A stretch of DNA of 64,000 nucleotides from JAWHTC01 sp032586155 (lineage in GTDB: Bacteria; Pseudomonadota; Alphaproteobacteria; Rhodobacterales; Rhodobacteraceae): the NCBI RefSeq assembly GCF_032586155.1, contig NZ_JAWHTC010000002.1:186001-250000 (forward strand), in the 5' to 3' direction. The notes beneath the pieces were generated by a model, which did not search any database, was not told the DNA's origin, and saw only the letters and a list, made by a program, of their open reading frames with translations. The position numbers and the translations under genes were made by a program. Below are positions 9,586 to 17,358 of this stretch, one piece after another (the first letter of the stretch is position 1; the number at the start of each line of letters is the position of its first letter).

Positions 9586-9637
9586 GTTTAGTCCTCCCTT
9601 TAGTTTCTTGGATGCCGCTTGCTGCGGCGGTCTTTCC

Positions 9638-10108
9638 TCAGAAAAAGATTTCGCGGGGTGTGTAGACCTTCAACAGCTTGGCAAAGAGGCCATACATCAC
9701 CACCAGGAACCCGGCGGTGATGATCACCCGCTTGATCCAGGTCTTGGCCCGGTGATGCGAGGCCGGGTCATAGAAGCTGAGCAGGATGAAGAACGCGATG
9801 GTGCCAGCTGTGTAAAAGCCCAACGCTTTGGCAGCCCAGAAGATATAGATCAGCGCCACGATCAGCCCCGGTGCCAGCCAGGTTAGATCGCGCCCTGAAA
9901 GGCCATGACCAACCTTGGTCCAGCCCATCACCGCCTTGACGAAGGTCCAGAGCGCCAGTACCACGAAAACGGTCGATATCAGGCGCGGGAACAGGAAGGC
10001 CTCGGACGGTTGCTGAGTATAGCTGATATAGGCCACCCAGATCCCGACGGCGGCAATCACCCCCGAAGCAAGACAGTGCTGAAAACGGGGGAGGCTGTGA
10101 TCACTCAT
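9638..10108 (-). CDS. tctB: TTT-family transporter, small membrane subunit
   Basis: A 156-residue protein with about four predicted membrane segments (near residues 15-35, 40-60, 75-95, 120-140), the usual size and topology of TctB. The ATG at 10108 overlaps the tctA stop codon (ATGA), which fixes the start. TctB forms the membrane complex with TctA in tripartite tricarboxylate-type, cation-coupled uptake. Sequence conservation in this subunit is low, so the identification leans on topology and position. Confidence 0.8.
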   Translation of the reverse strand: MSDHSLPRFQHCLASGVIAAVGIWVAYISYTQQPSEAFLFPRLISTVFVVLALWTFVKAVMGWTKVGHGLSGRDLTWLAPGLIVALIYIFWAAKALGFYTAGTIAFFILLSFYDPASHHRAKTWIKRVIITAGFLVVMYGLFAKLLKVYTPREIFF

Positions 10109-11649
10109 GCCATGATCTCCTCTTTCGAGATGTAGCGACGGCTGCGCAGCTCCATCCATACGGAATAGGCAATCGAGGCGATCACTGCAGCGATCAAAAC
10201 GATGTTGAGCACGCCGGAAATAAAATACGTACCCATACCGTCGGTGGCGTTGGCGATCATGGAACCTTGGATGAAGTTTGCCTCGGCAATCGGGCCAAGG
10301 ATCAGGCCCAGAACCAGCGGCGCTGCCGAAAAGCCGAAGCGCTCAAGGAAATACATCATCACGCCCAGGGTGGCCATGACATAGACATCGCCCATGCTGG
10401 ACTGGACCGAATAGCTGCCAAACACCGCCAGCCCAAGGACCACCGCCGCCATCACGCTTTGCGGCACCTGCGCAACCCGGGCCGCCAATCCCGCGACATA
10501 CAGTCCAAAGATGCACATCAGGACCTGACCGATCAGCATCGAGTTGATGAAGGTCCAGGCCACGTCCGGGTGGTTGTCAAAAAGGTCCGTGCCCGGGAAA
10601 ATCCCATGGATCAACAGCCCACCCAGCAACACAGCAGCGGTGGGTGAGCCGGGGATCGATAGGGTCAGCAGCGGCACCAGAGATGGGCCCACCATGGCGT
10701 TGTTGGCGCTTTCGGCGGCGATCACCCCTTCGCTGTGACCTTTGCCGAATTTGTCGCGTTCGGGGCTGAATTTCTTGGCCTGGTCATAGGCAACAAGACC
10801 GGCAATCTGCCCCCCCACGCCCGGGATCAGCCCGATGATCGAGCCGGTAATGGTACCGATCCCAAGCGCCCTTGGGCGACGCATGATTTCGCGCGCCGCA
10901 TCGCCGATGGCGTGTTTCTCGACTTCAATCACCTCGGCATTGGTGCTCTTGCGCCCCTTGGCGAACATGGTCAGCACTTGCGGAATGGCAAACAGTCCGA
11001 TCAACGCCGCGATGATGTTGATCCCACCCCCCAGCGCCGGATGGAAAATGAAGCGCTGCGCGCCCATGATGTCGTCGAACCCAATGGTCGCGAGCCACAG
11101 CCCGATACAGCCCGACAACAATCCCTTGACCACCGACTCGCTGTCGAGCGAGCCGATCACTGTCACCCCGAGGATCGCCAGCCAGAACAGATGGCTCGGC
11201 CCGAAGGCAAGCGCCCATTTCGCCAGAACAGGGGTCAGGAAAATCAGCAGCAGCACACCAAAAATGCCCCCGACCGCCGAGGCCAGGAAGCTCAGTTGCA
11301 AGGCGCGTGTCCCCTTGCCCTGTTTTGCCATGGTGTGACCATCGAGCGTGGTGGCGATGTTTGCCGGGGCACCGGGAATCTTCAGCAGGATCGCACTTAC
11401 CGCCCCCCCGGCCACGGTCGAGGTATAGGCCGCGCCCAGAAGGATCAGACCCTGAACCGGCTGAAGGTGGAATGTGAAGGGGATCAAAAGAGCAACAGCC
11501 ATGGTTGGCGACAAGCCCGGAGTGGCGCCCAGGATCAGGCCGCCGATTGTACCAAACAGAAGCAAGGCAAAGGAAACCGGCGTGAACACGTCCCCGAAGT
11601 AATAAATGAATTCCAAACCGCCACCCTGTTCGTTTCTACGCGTTGACAT
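10105..11649 (-). CDS. tctA: TTT-family transporter, large membrane subunit
   Basis: A 514-residue polytopic membrane protein with the TctA hallmarks: GLILGATPGLSPTMAVALLIPF near residues 37-60 and a second GxxxGLIPGVGGQIAG segment in the middle. About a dozen membrane segments are expected. It is the translocating subunit of the TctABC uptake system and the first gene of the operon tctABC-sauS-sauT. Its start at 11649 is only 67 bp from the divergent lacI gene, and a LacI-type operator lies between them. Confidence 0.9.
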   Translation of the reverse strand: MSTRRNEQGGGLEFIYYFGDVFTPVSFALLLFGTIGGLILGATPGLSPTMAVALLIPFTFHLQPVQGLILLGAAYTSTVAGGAVSAILLKIPGAPANIATTLDGHTMAKQGKGTRALQLSFLASAVGGIFGVLLLIFLTPVLAKWALAFGPSHLFWLAILGVTVIGSLDSESVVKGLLSGCIGLWLATIGFDDIMGAQRFIFHPALGGGINIIAALIGLFAIPQVLTMFAKGRKSTNAEVIEVEKHAIGDAAREIMRRPRALGIGTITGSIIGLIPGVGGQIAGLVAYDQAKKFSPERDKFGKGHSEGVIAAESANNAMVGPSLVPLLTLSIPGSPTAAVLLGGLLIHGIFPGTDLFDNHPDVAWTFINSMLIGQVLMCIFGLYVAGLAARVAQVPQSVMAAVVLGLAVFGSYSVQSSMGDVYVMATLGVMMYFLERFGFSAAPLVLGLILGPIAEANFIQGSMIANATDGMGTYFISGVLNIVLIAAVIASIAYSVWMELRSRRYISKEEIMA

Positions 11650-11675
11650 AACAGCCTAGAAAATGAAAATAGTTT

Positions 11676-11689
11676 TGCAAACGTTTTCA
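11676..11689. promoter_or_regulatory. LacI-family operator in the tctA/lacI divergent promoter
   Basis: TGCAAACGTTTTCA fits the LacI/GalR-type 14-bp operator TGNAANCGNTTNCA with the central CG. A wider imperfect symmetry flanks it (ATGAAAA at 11663-11669 and TTTTCAT at 11684-11690). The site is 26 bp before tctA and 26 bp before lacI, well placed for repression of the transport operon and autoregulation. Confidence 0.8.
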
Positions 11690-11715
11690 TTTAAACCCTG
11701 GGAAAGCCATGTTTT

Positions 11716-12750
11716 ATGTCTTTAAATCATAAAGATAAGCCCGATATCATCGATGTCGCAAAGGCGGCAAGGGTCTCGATTTCTACGGTATCGCGCAGCT
11801 TCAACCATCCCGATCTGGTCAAACCGGCGACTCGGAAGCGGATCGACCGCGCGGTTCAGAAACTGGGCTACATCCGCAATCGCGCGGCGCAGGTGATGCA
11901 TGGCAAACGCAGCGGCACTATCGGTCTCGTGGTGCCCACGATCGACAACGCCATCTTTGCCGAACTGATCCAATCCTTCTCGGACGAGCTCGACCGGCGC
12001 GGCTTTACCATGCTGATCGCATCGCACGGGTTCGATCTTGAACGCGAGTATCTGATGCTGCGAAAACTGATGGAACATCGTGTCGACGGGTTGGCCTTTA
12101 TAGGCCTTGAGCATTCCGACGCCGCCTACGCCCTGATCGAGCAACAAGGTGTGCCGACAGTGGCAATCTGGAACTACGCAGCTGATGCGCGGGTGTCCTG
12201 CGTCGGCGTGGAAAACGCCGAGGCTGGCCGCTTGGCGGCGCGTCACCTGCTTGATCTGGGCCACAAGGATGTTGGCCTTATCTTTCCGAATCCGACGGGC
12301 AATGACCGCGCGCATGACCGATTACAGGGCACACTCGAGGAATTGGACAGTAATGGGATCGAGATCCCGCAAAACTGGAGACTGGAGGCACCTTACAGCA
12401 TTGCGGACGCCAAACGCGCCTGCATGTCATTACTGGATCAACCACGGCGCCCGACCGCCATTCTGTGCGGCAACGACATCATCGCCCAGGGCGTGATCTA
12501 TGCCGCCAAACACCTTGGGCTGAAAATTCCGCAGGATCTGTCGATCATGGGTATTGGTGATTTCAAGGGCTCAGGCGAAATCGAGCCGTCGCTTTCGACG
12601 ATCCGGATTCCGGCCAAGAGCATCGGTTTGCAGGCAGCTGCCCATATCGTGGATAGTGTCACAGGCCAATCAAACGGCGTCAGTGCAACCAAGTGCGCAC
12701 TGAGTTTGCTTGAAAGGGATTCCACAGCAGCGCCCTCACGGCTTGAATGA
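11716..12750 (+). CDS. LacI-family transcriptional regulator
   Basis: A 344-residue protein with the LacI helix-turn-helix (IIDVAKAARVSISTVSRSFN, about residues 11-30), the hinge helix region and a periplasmic-binding-like core (TIGLVVPTIDNAIFAEL onward; SIMGIGDFKGSGEIEPSLSTI near the end). It is divergent from tctABC-sauST and an operator of its family lies in the shared promoter, so it most likely represses the transporter operon until an inducer binds. The sauRSTU system I recall uses a GntR-type regulator (SauR), so a LacI regulator would be a variant. The ATG at 11716 follows GGGAAAG. Confidence 0.9.
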   Translation: MSLNHKDKPDIIDVAKAARVSISTVSRSFNHPDLVKPATRKRIDRAVQKLGYIRNRAAQVMHGKRSGTIGLVVPTIDNAIFAELIQSFSDELDRRGFTMLIASHGFDLEREYLMLRKLMEHRVDGLAFIGLEHSDAAYALIEQQGVPTVAIWNYAADARVSCVGVENAEAGRLAARHLLDLGHKDVGLIFPNPTGNDRAHDRLQGTLEELDSNGIEIPQNWRLEAPYSIADAKRACMSLLDQPRRPTAILCGNDIIAQGVIYAAKHLGLKIPQDLSIMGIGDFKGSGEIEPSLSTIRIPAKSIGLQAAAHIVDSVTGQSNGVSATKCALSLLERDSTAAPSRLE

Positions 12751-13324
12751 AATTTGCAGTTTGATACCCAACGCGACAGCAATCTGCGGCTTTCGGCCAT
12801 TGCTTCGCGAGGGGGAGGAACAAAAAACACCCGTACCGGAACCGGCCCGGCAATTGGCCTCATGACAAATGACGCGTTTCTCAGAAGGGTCCGATCGGGC
12901 CAAGACGAGACCTTCTACACCGTGCGGACCGGCACGCTTGCGGTACACCTCCGGCAAGAAATCCAAGCATCGCAACCACGCCGACAGCCCCGACAATTGA
13001 CAACGGATACCACGGATCGAGACCGGCACTTGAGTCTCGGCAACGATCCAGCGATTTGGTTCAGAACACCGCAATCCCCGGCGCCTTGTTGCGATCGAGG
13101 AACCACACCGGGGAGCAACTGGGGCGAACGCGGGGGCAGCACGCGTAACAACCCAATGGCAAATCGACCCAAAATCGACAAAACAAGTTTGCCTTTTGCC
13201 CGCCCACACGGATACTTCACAACGCAAGAACCTCTGCACAGGTTTTCCGATTACCCGTCAGTCCACCTCCACCCAAAAGGTGTGTCGGCAAGCGGGGGGC
13301 GGGCCGACGAAAGGGAGCACACGG
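12751..13324. other. 574-bp spacer with no convincing gene
   Basis: No frame here gives a recognisable product on either strand. A frame on the minus strand between about 12920 and 13030 encodes a short hydrophobic stretch (WYPLSIVGAVGVVAMLGFLA) between stops, possibly a remnant of a membrane protein gene. The last 20 bases carry the ribosome binding site AAGGGAG (13311-13317) for the sulfatase gene. Confidence 0.4.
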
Positions 13325-14998
13325 GTGAAAAAAGCCAAGAACATCCTGTTCATCATGTTCGACCAACTGCGGTGGGATTACCTGAGCTGCTATGGTCACA
13401 AGACCCTGTCGACCCCCAATATCGACCGACTAGCCTCAATGGGGGTGAGGTTCGATCGCGCCTTTATCCAGTCTCCGATCTGCGGATCGTCGCGGATGAG
13501 CTTTTACACCGGACGCTACGTGCATTCCCATGGGGCCAGCTGGAACGGCATCCCTCTCAAGGTGGGAGAGATGACCATGGGCGACCATCTGCGCAAGGCC
13601 GGAATGGGGTGCTATCTGGTGGGCAAAACCCATATGCGCGCCGATGTGGAGGGCATGGCCCGGTTGGGGCTCGAGCCGGATTCGATTATCGGGGCACGGG
13701 TGTCCGAATGCGGCTTCGATGTGTATGAGCGCGATGACGGGCTGCTGCCCGAAGGACCGGATGGGCCCTATGATCCGGATGGCGCAAAGGAATACAACAA
13801 ATGGCTCAAGGAAAAGGGCTACGAGAGCGACAACCCGTGGCACGACTTTGCCAATTCAGGCCTTGATGACGACGGTAACGTGCAATCCGGCTGGTTCCTG
13901 AAAAATTCGATCGAACCCGCGAATATCGCCGAAGAGCACAGCGAGACCCCCTACCTGACCGGGCGCGGCATGGATTTCATGGCAGACCAGGACGGTCCGT
14001 GGTGCATGCATCTCAGCTATATCAAACCGCACTGGCCCTATATCGTGCCCGAGCCCTATGCCAGCATGTACGGCCCGGAAGACGTGCAGCCGGTAGTGCG
14101 CAGCGATAGCGAACGCCAGAGCGCACACCCGATTTTCAAGGCCTTCATGGACACCAAGATCGGCGAGGCATTCTCGCGTCAGGACGTGCGCGAGGCGGTG
14201 ATTCCGGCCTATATGGGCCTGATCAAGCAGGCCGACGACCAGATGGGCCGCCTGTTTCAATGGCTGGAGGACACCGGGCGGATTGAGGACACGATGATCG
14301 TTCTGACCTCGGACCATGGCGATTTCCTGGGCGATCACTGGATGGGGGAAAAGACCTTTTTCCACGATGCCTCGATCCGCATCCCGCTGATAATCTATGA
14401 TCCCAGCGAAGCGGCCGATGCCACCCGCGGCACGGTCTGCGATACGCTGGTGGAAAGCATCGACCTTGTGCCGACCTTCCTTGAGGTTGCCGGCGGCGAA
14501 CCGGCGGGCCACATCCTGGAAGGTGAAAGCCTGATGCCGATCCTGCACGGGGAGCGCAGCGCGACCGAACGCGACTATGTAATCTGCGAATACGATTTCT
14601 CGGCCACGCCGGTGGCGCATCTGGCCGACCTGTCGGTGCGCGACGCGGTGATGTTCATGGTGGCCGACAAGCGCTGGAAGCTCATTCATTTCGAAGGCGG
14701 CCATCGCCCGATGCTGTTCGACAAGGAAAGCGACCCGGATGAACTGAACGACCTGGGCCTTAGCGCCGAGCATGAAGAGGTGATCGACGCCATGTATGCG
14801 CGGCTGTTCGAATGGACCCGCCGCCAATCGCAGCGCACCACACGCAGCGAGTCGCAATTGGTCGAGATGCGCACCAAGTCGCGCAAACGCGGTGTTGTCC
14901 TGGGCGTCTACGATGAAAACGACACGCAACTCGAACTGACCGTGAAGTACAGAGGGCGCAAGGCGCGACCCTACAAGGATTATCTCAAGGACAGCTGA
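13325..14998 (+). CDS. Sulfatase/phosphonate monoester hydrolase-superfamily protein
   Basis: A 557-residue alkaline-phosphatase-superfamily hydrolase. Metal-site residues appear in FIMFDQLRWD near the N-terminus and in TSDHGDFLGDH, and a formylglycine-type motif is at residues 53-57, CGSSR. The usual motif is CxPxR, and here Ser replaces Pro. The protein resembles the arylsulfatase/phosphonate monoester hydrolase group and has no signal peptide, so it should be cytoplasmic. The GTG at 13325, eight bases after AAGGGAG, is chosen over upstream in-frame codons because homology starts there. It follows lacI on the same strand and may supply the sulfur compound handled by the tct/sau genes, or use a separate sulfate ester. 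Confidence 0.75.
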   Translation: MKKAKNILFIMFDQLRWDYLSCYGHKTLSTPNIDRLASMGVRFDRAFIQSPICGSSRMSFYTGRYVHSHGASWNGIPLKVGEMTMGDHLRKAGMGCYLVGKTHMRADVEGMARLGLEPDSIIGARVSECGFDVYERDDGLLPEGPDGPYDPDGAKEYNKWLKEKGYESDNPWHDFANSGLDDDGNVQSGWFLKNSIEPANIAEEHSETPYLTGRGMDFMADQDGPWCMHLSYIKPHWPYIVPEPYASMYGPEDVQPVVRSDSERQSAHPIFKAFMDTKIGEAFSRQDVREAVIPAYMGLIKQADDQMGRLFQWLEDTGRIEDTMIVLTSDHGDFLGDHWMGEKTFFHDASIRIPLIIYDPSEAADATRGTVCDTLVESIDLVPTFLEVAGGEPAGHILEGESLMPILHGERSATERDYVICEYDFSATPVAHLADLSVRDAVMFMVADKRWKLIHFEGGHRPMLFDKESDPDELNDLGLSAEHEEVIDAMYARLFEWTRRQSQRTTRSESQLVEMRTKSRKRGVVLGVYDENDTQLELTVKYRGRKARPYKDYLKDS

Positions 14999-15023
14999 CA
15001 CAACCCGGGCATAGCCCCGATTG

Positions 15024-15065
15024 CCCTGCGTCATGGCGGAGACATGTTGCGGGGTTTCTTATTTT
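15024..15065 (+). terminator. Rho-independent terminator of the sulfatase gene
   Basis: The 3' flank folds into a two-part stem: CCCTGC (15024-15029) with GCGGGG (15049-15054), and inside it CATG (15032-15035) with CATG (15043-15046), around a seven-base loop. It is followed by TTTCTTATTTT. Confidence 0.6.
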
Positions 15066-15073
15066 CGAATTGA

Positions 15074-15088
15074 GAACAAATCAAGAAC
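15074..15088 (+). promoter_or_regulatory. LexA (SOS) box of the alphaproteobacterial type
   Basis: GAAC, then AAATCAA, then GAAC is the complement of the direct repeat GTTC-N7-GTTC bound by alphaproteobacterial LexA. It lies 16 bases before the ATG of the imuA-like gene, where bound LexA would block transcription until DNA damage. Confidence 0.8.
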
Positions 15089-15104
15089 ATACTATCCTTA
15101 CCAG

Positions 15105-15704
15105 ATGACCGCCCTGGCTTCCGCCCCCCTGTCACGCCGCCAGCACAGAACCGGACCCGTTCTGTCGCTGGCTCCCGACATCACCCTGCCGCTCGCCCGG
15201 CTGCACGAGGGCTGCGGCGCGGCCCGGCGCAGCTTTGCCGTCTGGGTCGCGGGGCGGATGGCGGGGCCGGTGTTCTGGATCGCGCCGAAATGGGAACCGG
15301 CCCGGCTGCACCCCGACGGGCTTGCCCGGTTTGCCGAACCGGGGCGTTTCACCTTCATCACCCCCGAGCGTCCCATCGACATCCTGTGGTGCATGGAGGA
15401 GTCCTTGCGCAGCGGGCTGGTACCACTGGTGGTGGCTGACCTGCCCGAACCGCCGGGCCTGACCCCGGTGCGGCGGCTGCACCTGGCGGCGGAAACCGGT
15501 GCGCGCGAGGGGGCGCATGCGCCGCTGGGCCTGATCCTGACACCCGGTTCGGGCGGCGCCGCGGGGGTGGAAAGCCGCTGGCAGATGGAGCCCGCGCATG
15601 AGGCCACGGCACAGGGCTGGCAGCTCAGACGCCTGCGCGCCCGCACCGCGCCGATCAGGAAGTGGCGCGTGAGACGGGGGAAAAGCGGCTTCGAAGCCGC
15701 TTGA
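15105..15704 (+). CDS. imuA: ImuA-like protein of the SOS mutagenesis cassette
   Basis: A 199-residue protein with a RecA/SulA-related layout: LSLAPDITLPLARLHEGCG near the start, RMAGPVFWIAP, LWCMEESLRSGLVPLVVADLP and RRLHLAAETG, then the basic tail RLRARTAPIRKW. This is the pattern I know from ImuA-like proteins, which accompany ImuB and DnaE2 in damage-induced translesion synthesis. The SOS box directly upstream supports the call. The ATG at 15105 is preferred to an in-frame codon at 15021 that would include the terminator and the SOS box in the coding region. No imuB or dnaE2 follows, so the gene stands alone here. Its last codons form the first of five palindromes. Confidence 0.65.
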   Translation: MTALASAPLSRRQHRTGPVLSLAPDITLPLARLHEGCGAARRSFAVWVAGRMAGPVFWIAPKWEPARLHPDGLARFAEPGRFTFITPERPIDILWCMEESLRSGLVPLVVADLPEPPGLTPVRRLHLAAETGAREGAHAPLGLILTPGSGGAAGVESRWQMEPAHEATAQGWQLRRLRARTAPIRKWRVRRGKSGFEAA

Positions 15705-15793
15705 TACGCATTTTGAAAAATGCGTGACAAGGCCGTTCGAACGGCCTTGCAACCGGTTTCGAAACCGGTTTCCACGCGCATTCGAATGCGCGT
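15683..15793. repeat. Array of five consecutive TTCGAA-centred palindromes
   Basis: Five perfect or near-perfect palindromes follow each other at 15683-15702, 15706-15725, 15728-15749, 15751-15770 and 15774-15793. Four are centred on TTCGAA; the second has a TTTTGAAAA centre with one mismatch. Centres are 23, 23, 22 and 23 nt apart. The arm sequences differ from one unit to the next, for example AAGCGGC, AAGGCCG, AACCGGT and ACGCGCA, so the symmetry is conserved and not the sequence. The array fills the junction between the convergent imuA-like and matB genes; its first unit overlaps the imuA stop. It may act as a bidirectional terminator or as a protein-binding array. Confidence 0.9.
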
Positions 15794-15823
15794 CCGGGAC
15801 ACATCACAAACGGCTTGCCCGCC

Positions 15824-17347
15824 TCAGCTCAACAACCCCGCGTACTCGTCGCGCAACACGTTCTTCTGCACCTTGCCCATGGTGTTGCGCGGCAACTCGT
15901 CCAGGATCACCACCTGTTTGGGCTGCTTGAACTTGGCCAGCTTGTCGCCGATCCCCGCCATCACATCCTCGGCCGCAACAGATGCCCCCTTCTCGGGCAC
16001 CACCACGGCCACCACACCTTCACCGAAATCGGGATGCGGCACACCGATCACGGCGCTTTCGTTCACGCCCGGCAGATCATCGATCACCCCTTCGATCTCT
16101 TTCGGATAGACGTTGAACCCGCCTGAAATGATCAAGTCCTTGCCGCGCCCGACAATATGGACATAGCCGTCATCATCGATCTGGCCCAAATCCCCGGTAA
16201 TGAACCAGCCGTTTTCGCGCAACTCTTCGGCCGTCTTCTCGGGCATCTGCCAGTAACCGGCAAACACGTTCGGTCCGCGCACTTCGATCACGCCAATCTC
16301 GCCCTGCTCCAGCGCCTCGCCAGTGGACGGATCGCAGATTTTCAACTCCACCCCCGGCAACGGGAAGCCTACGGTGCCCGGACGACGTTCGCCGTCATAG
16401 GGATTCGAGGTGTTCATGTTGGTTTCGGTCATGCCATAGCGTTCAAGGATTGCGTGACCGGTCACGGCGCTCCAGCGCTCGTGGGTTTCCGCCAAGAGCG
16501 GCGCAGAGCCGGACACGAACAAACGCATCCCCTTGGACACATCGGCCAGCACGGGCTGATCCAGCAGGCGGGTATAGAACGTCGGCACCCCCATTAGGGC
16601 CGTGGCGCTCGGCATCAGCTCGATCACCTTGTCGGCCTTGAACCCCGGCAGGAACAGGCAGGACGAGCCCGCCATCAATGTCACGTTGGTCGCCACGAAC
16701 AGCCCGTGAGTGTGAAAGATCGGCAGCGCATGGATCAGCACGTCATCGCGGGTGAATTGCCAGTAGTCGCGCAGGGTTTCCGAGTTCGACGCCAGCGCCT
16801 TGTGAGTCAGCATCGCACCCTTCGAGCGCCCGGTGGTGCCCGACGTGTAAAGGATCGCGGCCAGATCGTCGGCGTCACGCGGCACGGCAACAAAGCCCGC
16901 CGGGATCGTCTCTTGCGCTGTAATCAGCGTGCCGCTCTCGTCCGCCGCCAAAGTCAACACTTTGGTCACACCGGCACGCGCCGCAATTGGTTCCATCGCC
17001 CCGAACCGCGACGGGTCGCAGACAAACACACGGGGCGCAGCATCGGTCAGGAAATACTCAATCTCGGCCGGAGTATAGGCTGTGTTCAAGGGCAGGAAAA
17101 CGCCCCCCGCCAGCACTGTACCCACATAAAGCTCCAGCATCGCCACGGTCTTGTCGGCCTGCACCGCCACCCGGTCGCCCGGCTGCAACCCCACCTGGAC
17201 AAGCAACGCTGCCATCTTTTCGGCCCCGGCCCAGAACTCATCATAGGTGATCTTTTGCCCCGTCAGACCGTGCTCCAGAAACAGCGCATCCCCGCGCCCA
17301 TCGGATGCCTTCGAAATCGCCTCGCCCAGATAGTTCCCCTGATACAT
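15824..17347 (-). CDS. matB: Malonyl-CoA synthetase
   Basis: A 507-residue AMP-forming ligase with YTSGTTGRSKGAMLTH, the TGDLGQIDDDG hinge and the catalytic lysine in NTMGKVQKN. Overall pattern (HALPIFHTHGLFVATN, GRGKDLIISGGFNVYPKEIE) matches MatB, which converts malonate or methylmalonate to the CoA ester. The ATG at 17347 follows GAGGGGA. It is 11 bp downstream of malonyl-CoA decarboxylase on the same strand, so the pair turns malonate into acetyl-CoA. It is the last gene of the minus-strand run that begins with the RpiR regulator. Confidence 0.9.
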   Translation of the reverse strand: MYQGNYLGEAISKASDGRGDALFLEHGLTGQKITYDEFWAGAEKMAALLVQVGLQPGDRVAVQADKTVAMLELYVGTVLAGGVFLPLNTAYTPAEIEYFLTDAAPRVFVCDPSRFGAMEPIAARAGVTKVLTLAADESGTLITAQETIPAGFVAVPRDADDLAAILYTSGTTGRSKGAMLTHKALASNSETLRDYWQFTRDDVLIHALPIFHTHGLFVATNVTLMAGSSCLFLPGFKADKVIELMPSATALMGVPTFYTRLLDQPVLADVSKGMRLFVSGSAPLLAETHERWSAVTGHAILERYGMTETNMNTSNPYDGERRPGTVGFPLPGVELKICDPSTGEALEQGEIGVIEVRGPNVFAGYWQMPEKTAEELRENGWFITGDLGQIDDDGYVHIVGRGKDLIISGGFNVYPKEIEGVIDDLPGVNESAVIGVPHPDFGEGVVAVVVPEKGASVAAEDVMAGIGDKLAKFKQPKQVVILDELPRNTMGKVQKNVLRDEYAGLLS

Positions 17348-17358
17348 CTGTGTTCCCC

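Noticed and set aside
12754..13728. Long open plus-strand frame (about 324 codons) between lacI and the sulfatase gene
   Set aside because: It runs far into the sulfatase coding region in another frame, has no recognisable motif and no ribosome binding site; it is a by-product of high GC content.
15683..15793. CRISPR-like array
   Set aside because: There is regular spacing, but the units are palindromes with different arms, the gaps are 1-3 bases and there are no cas genes.
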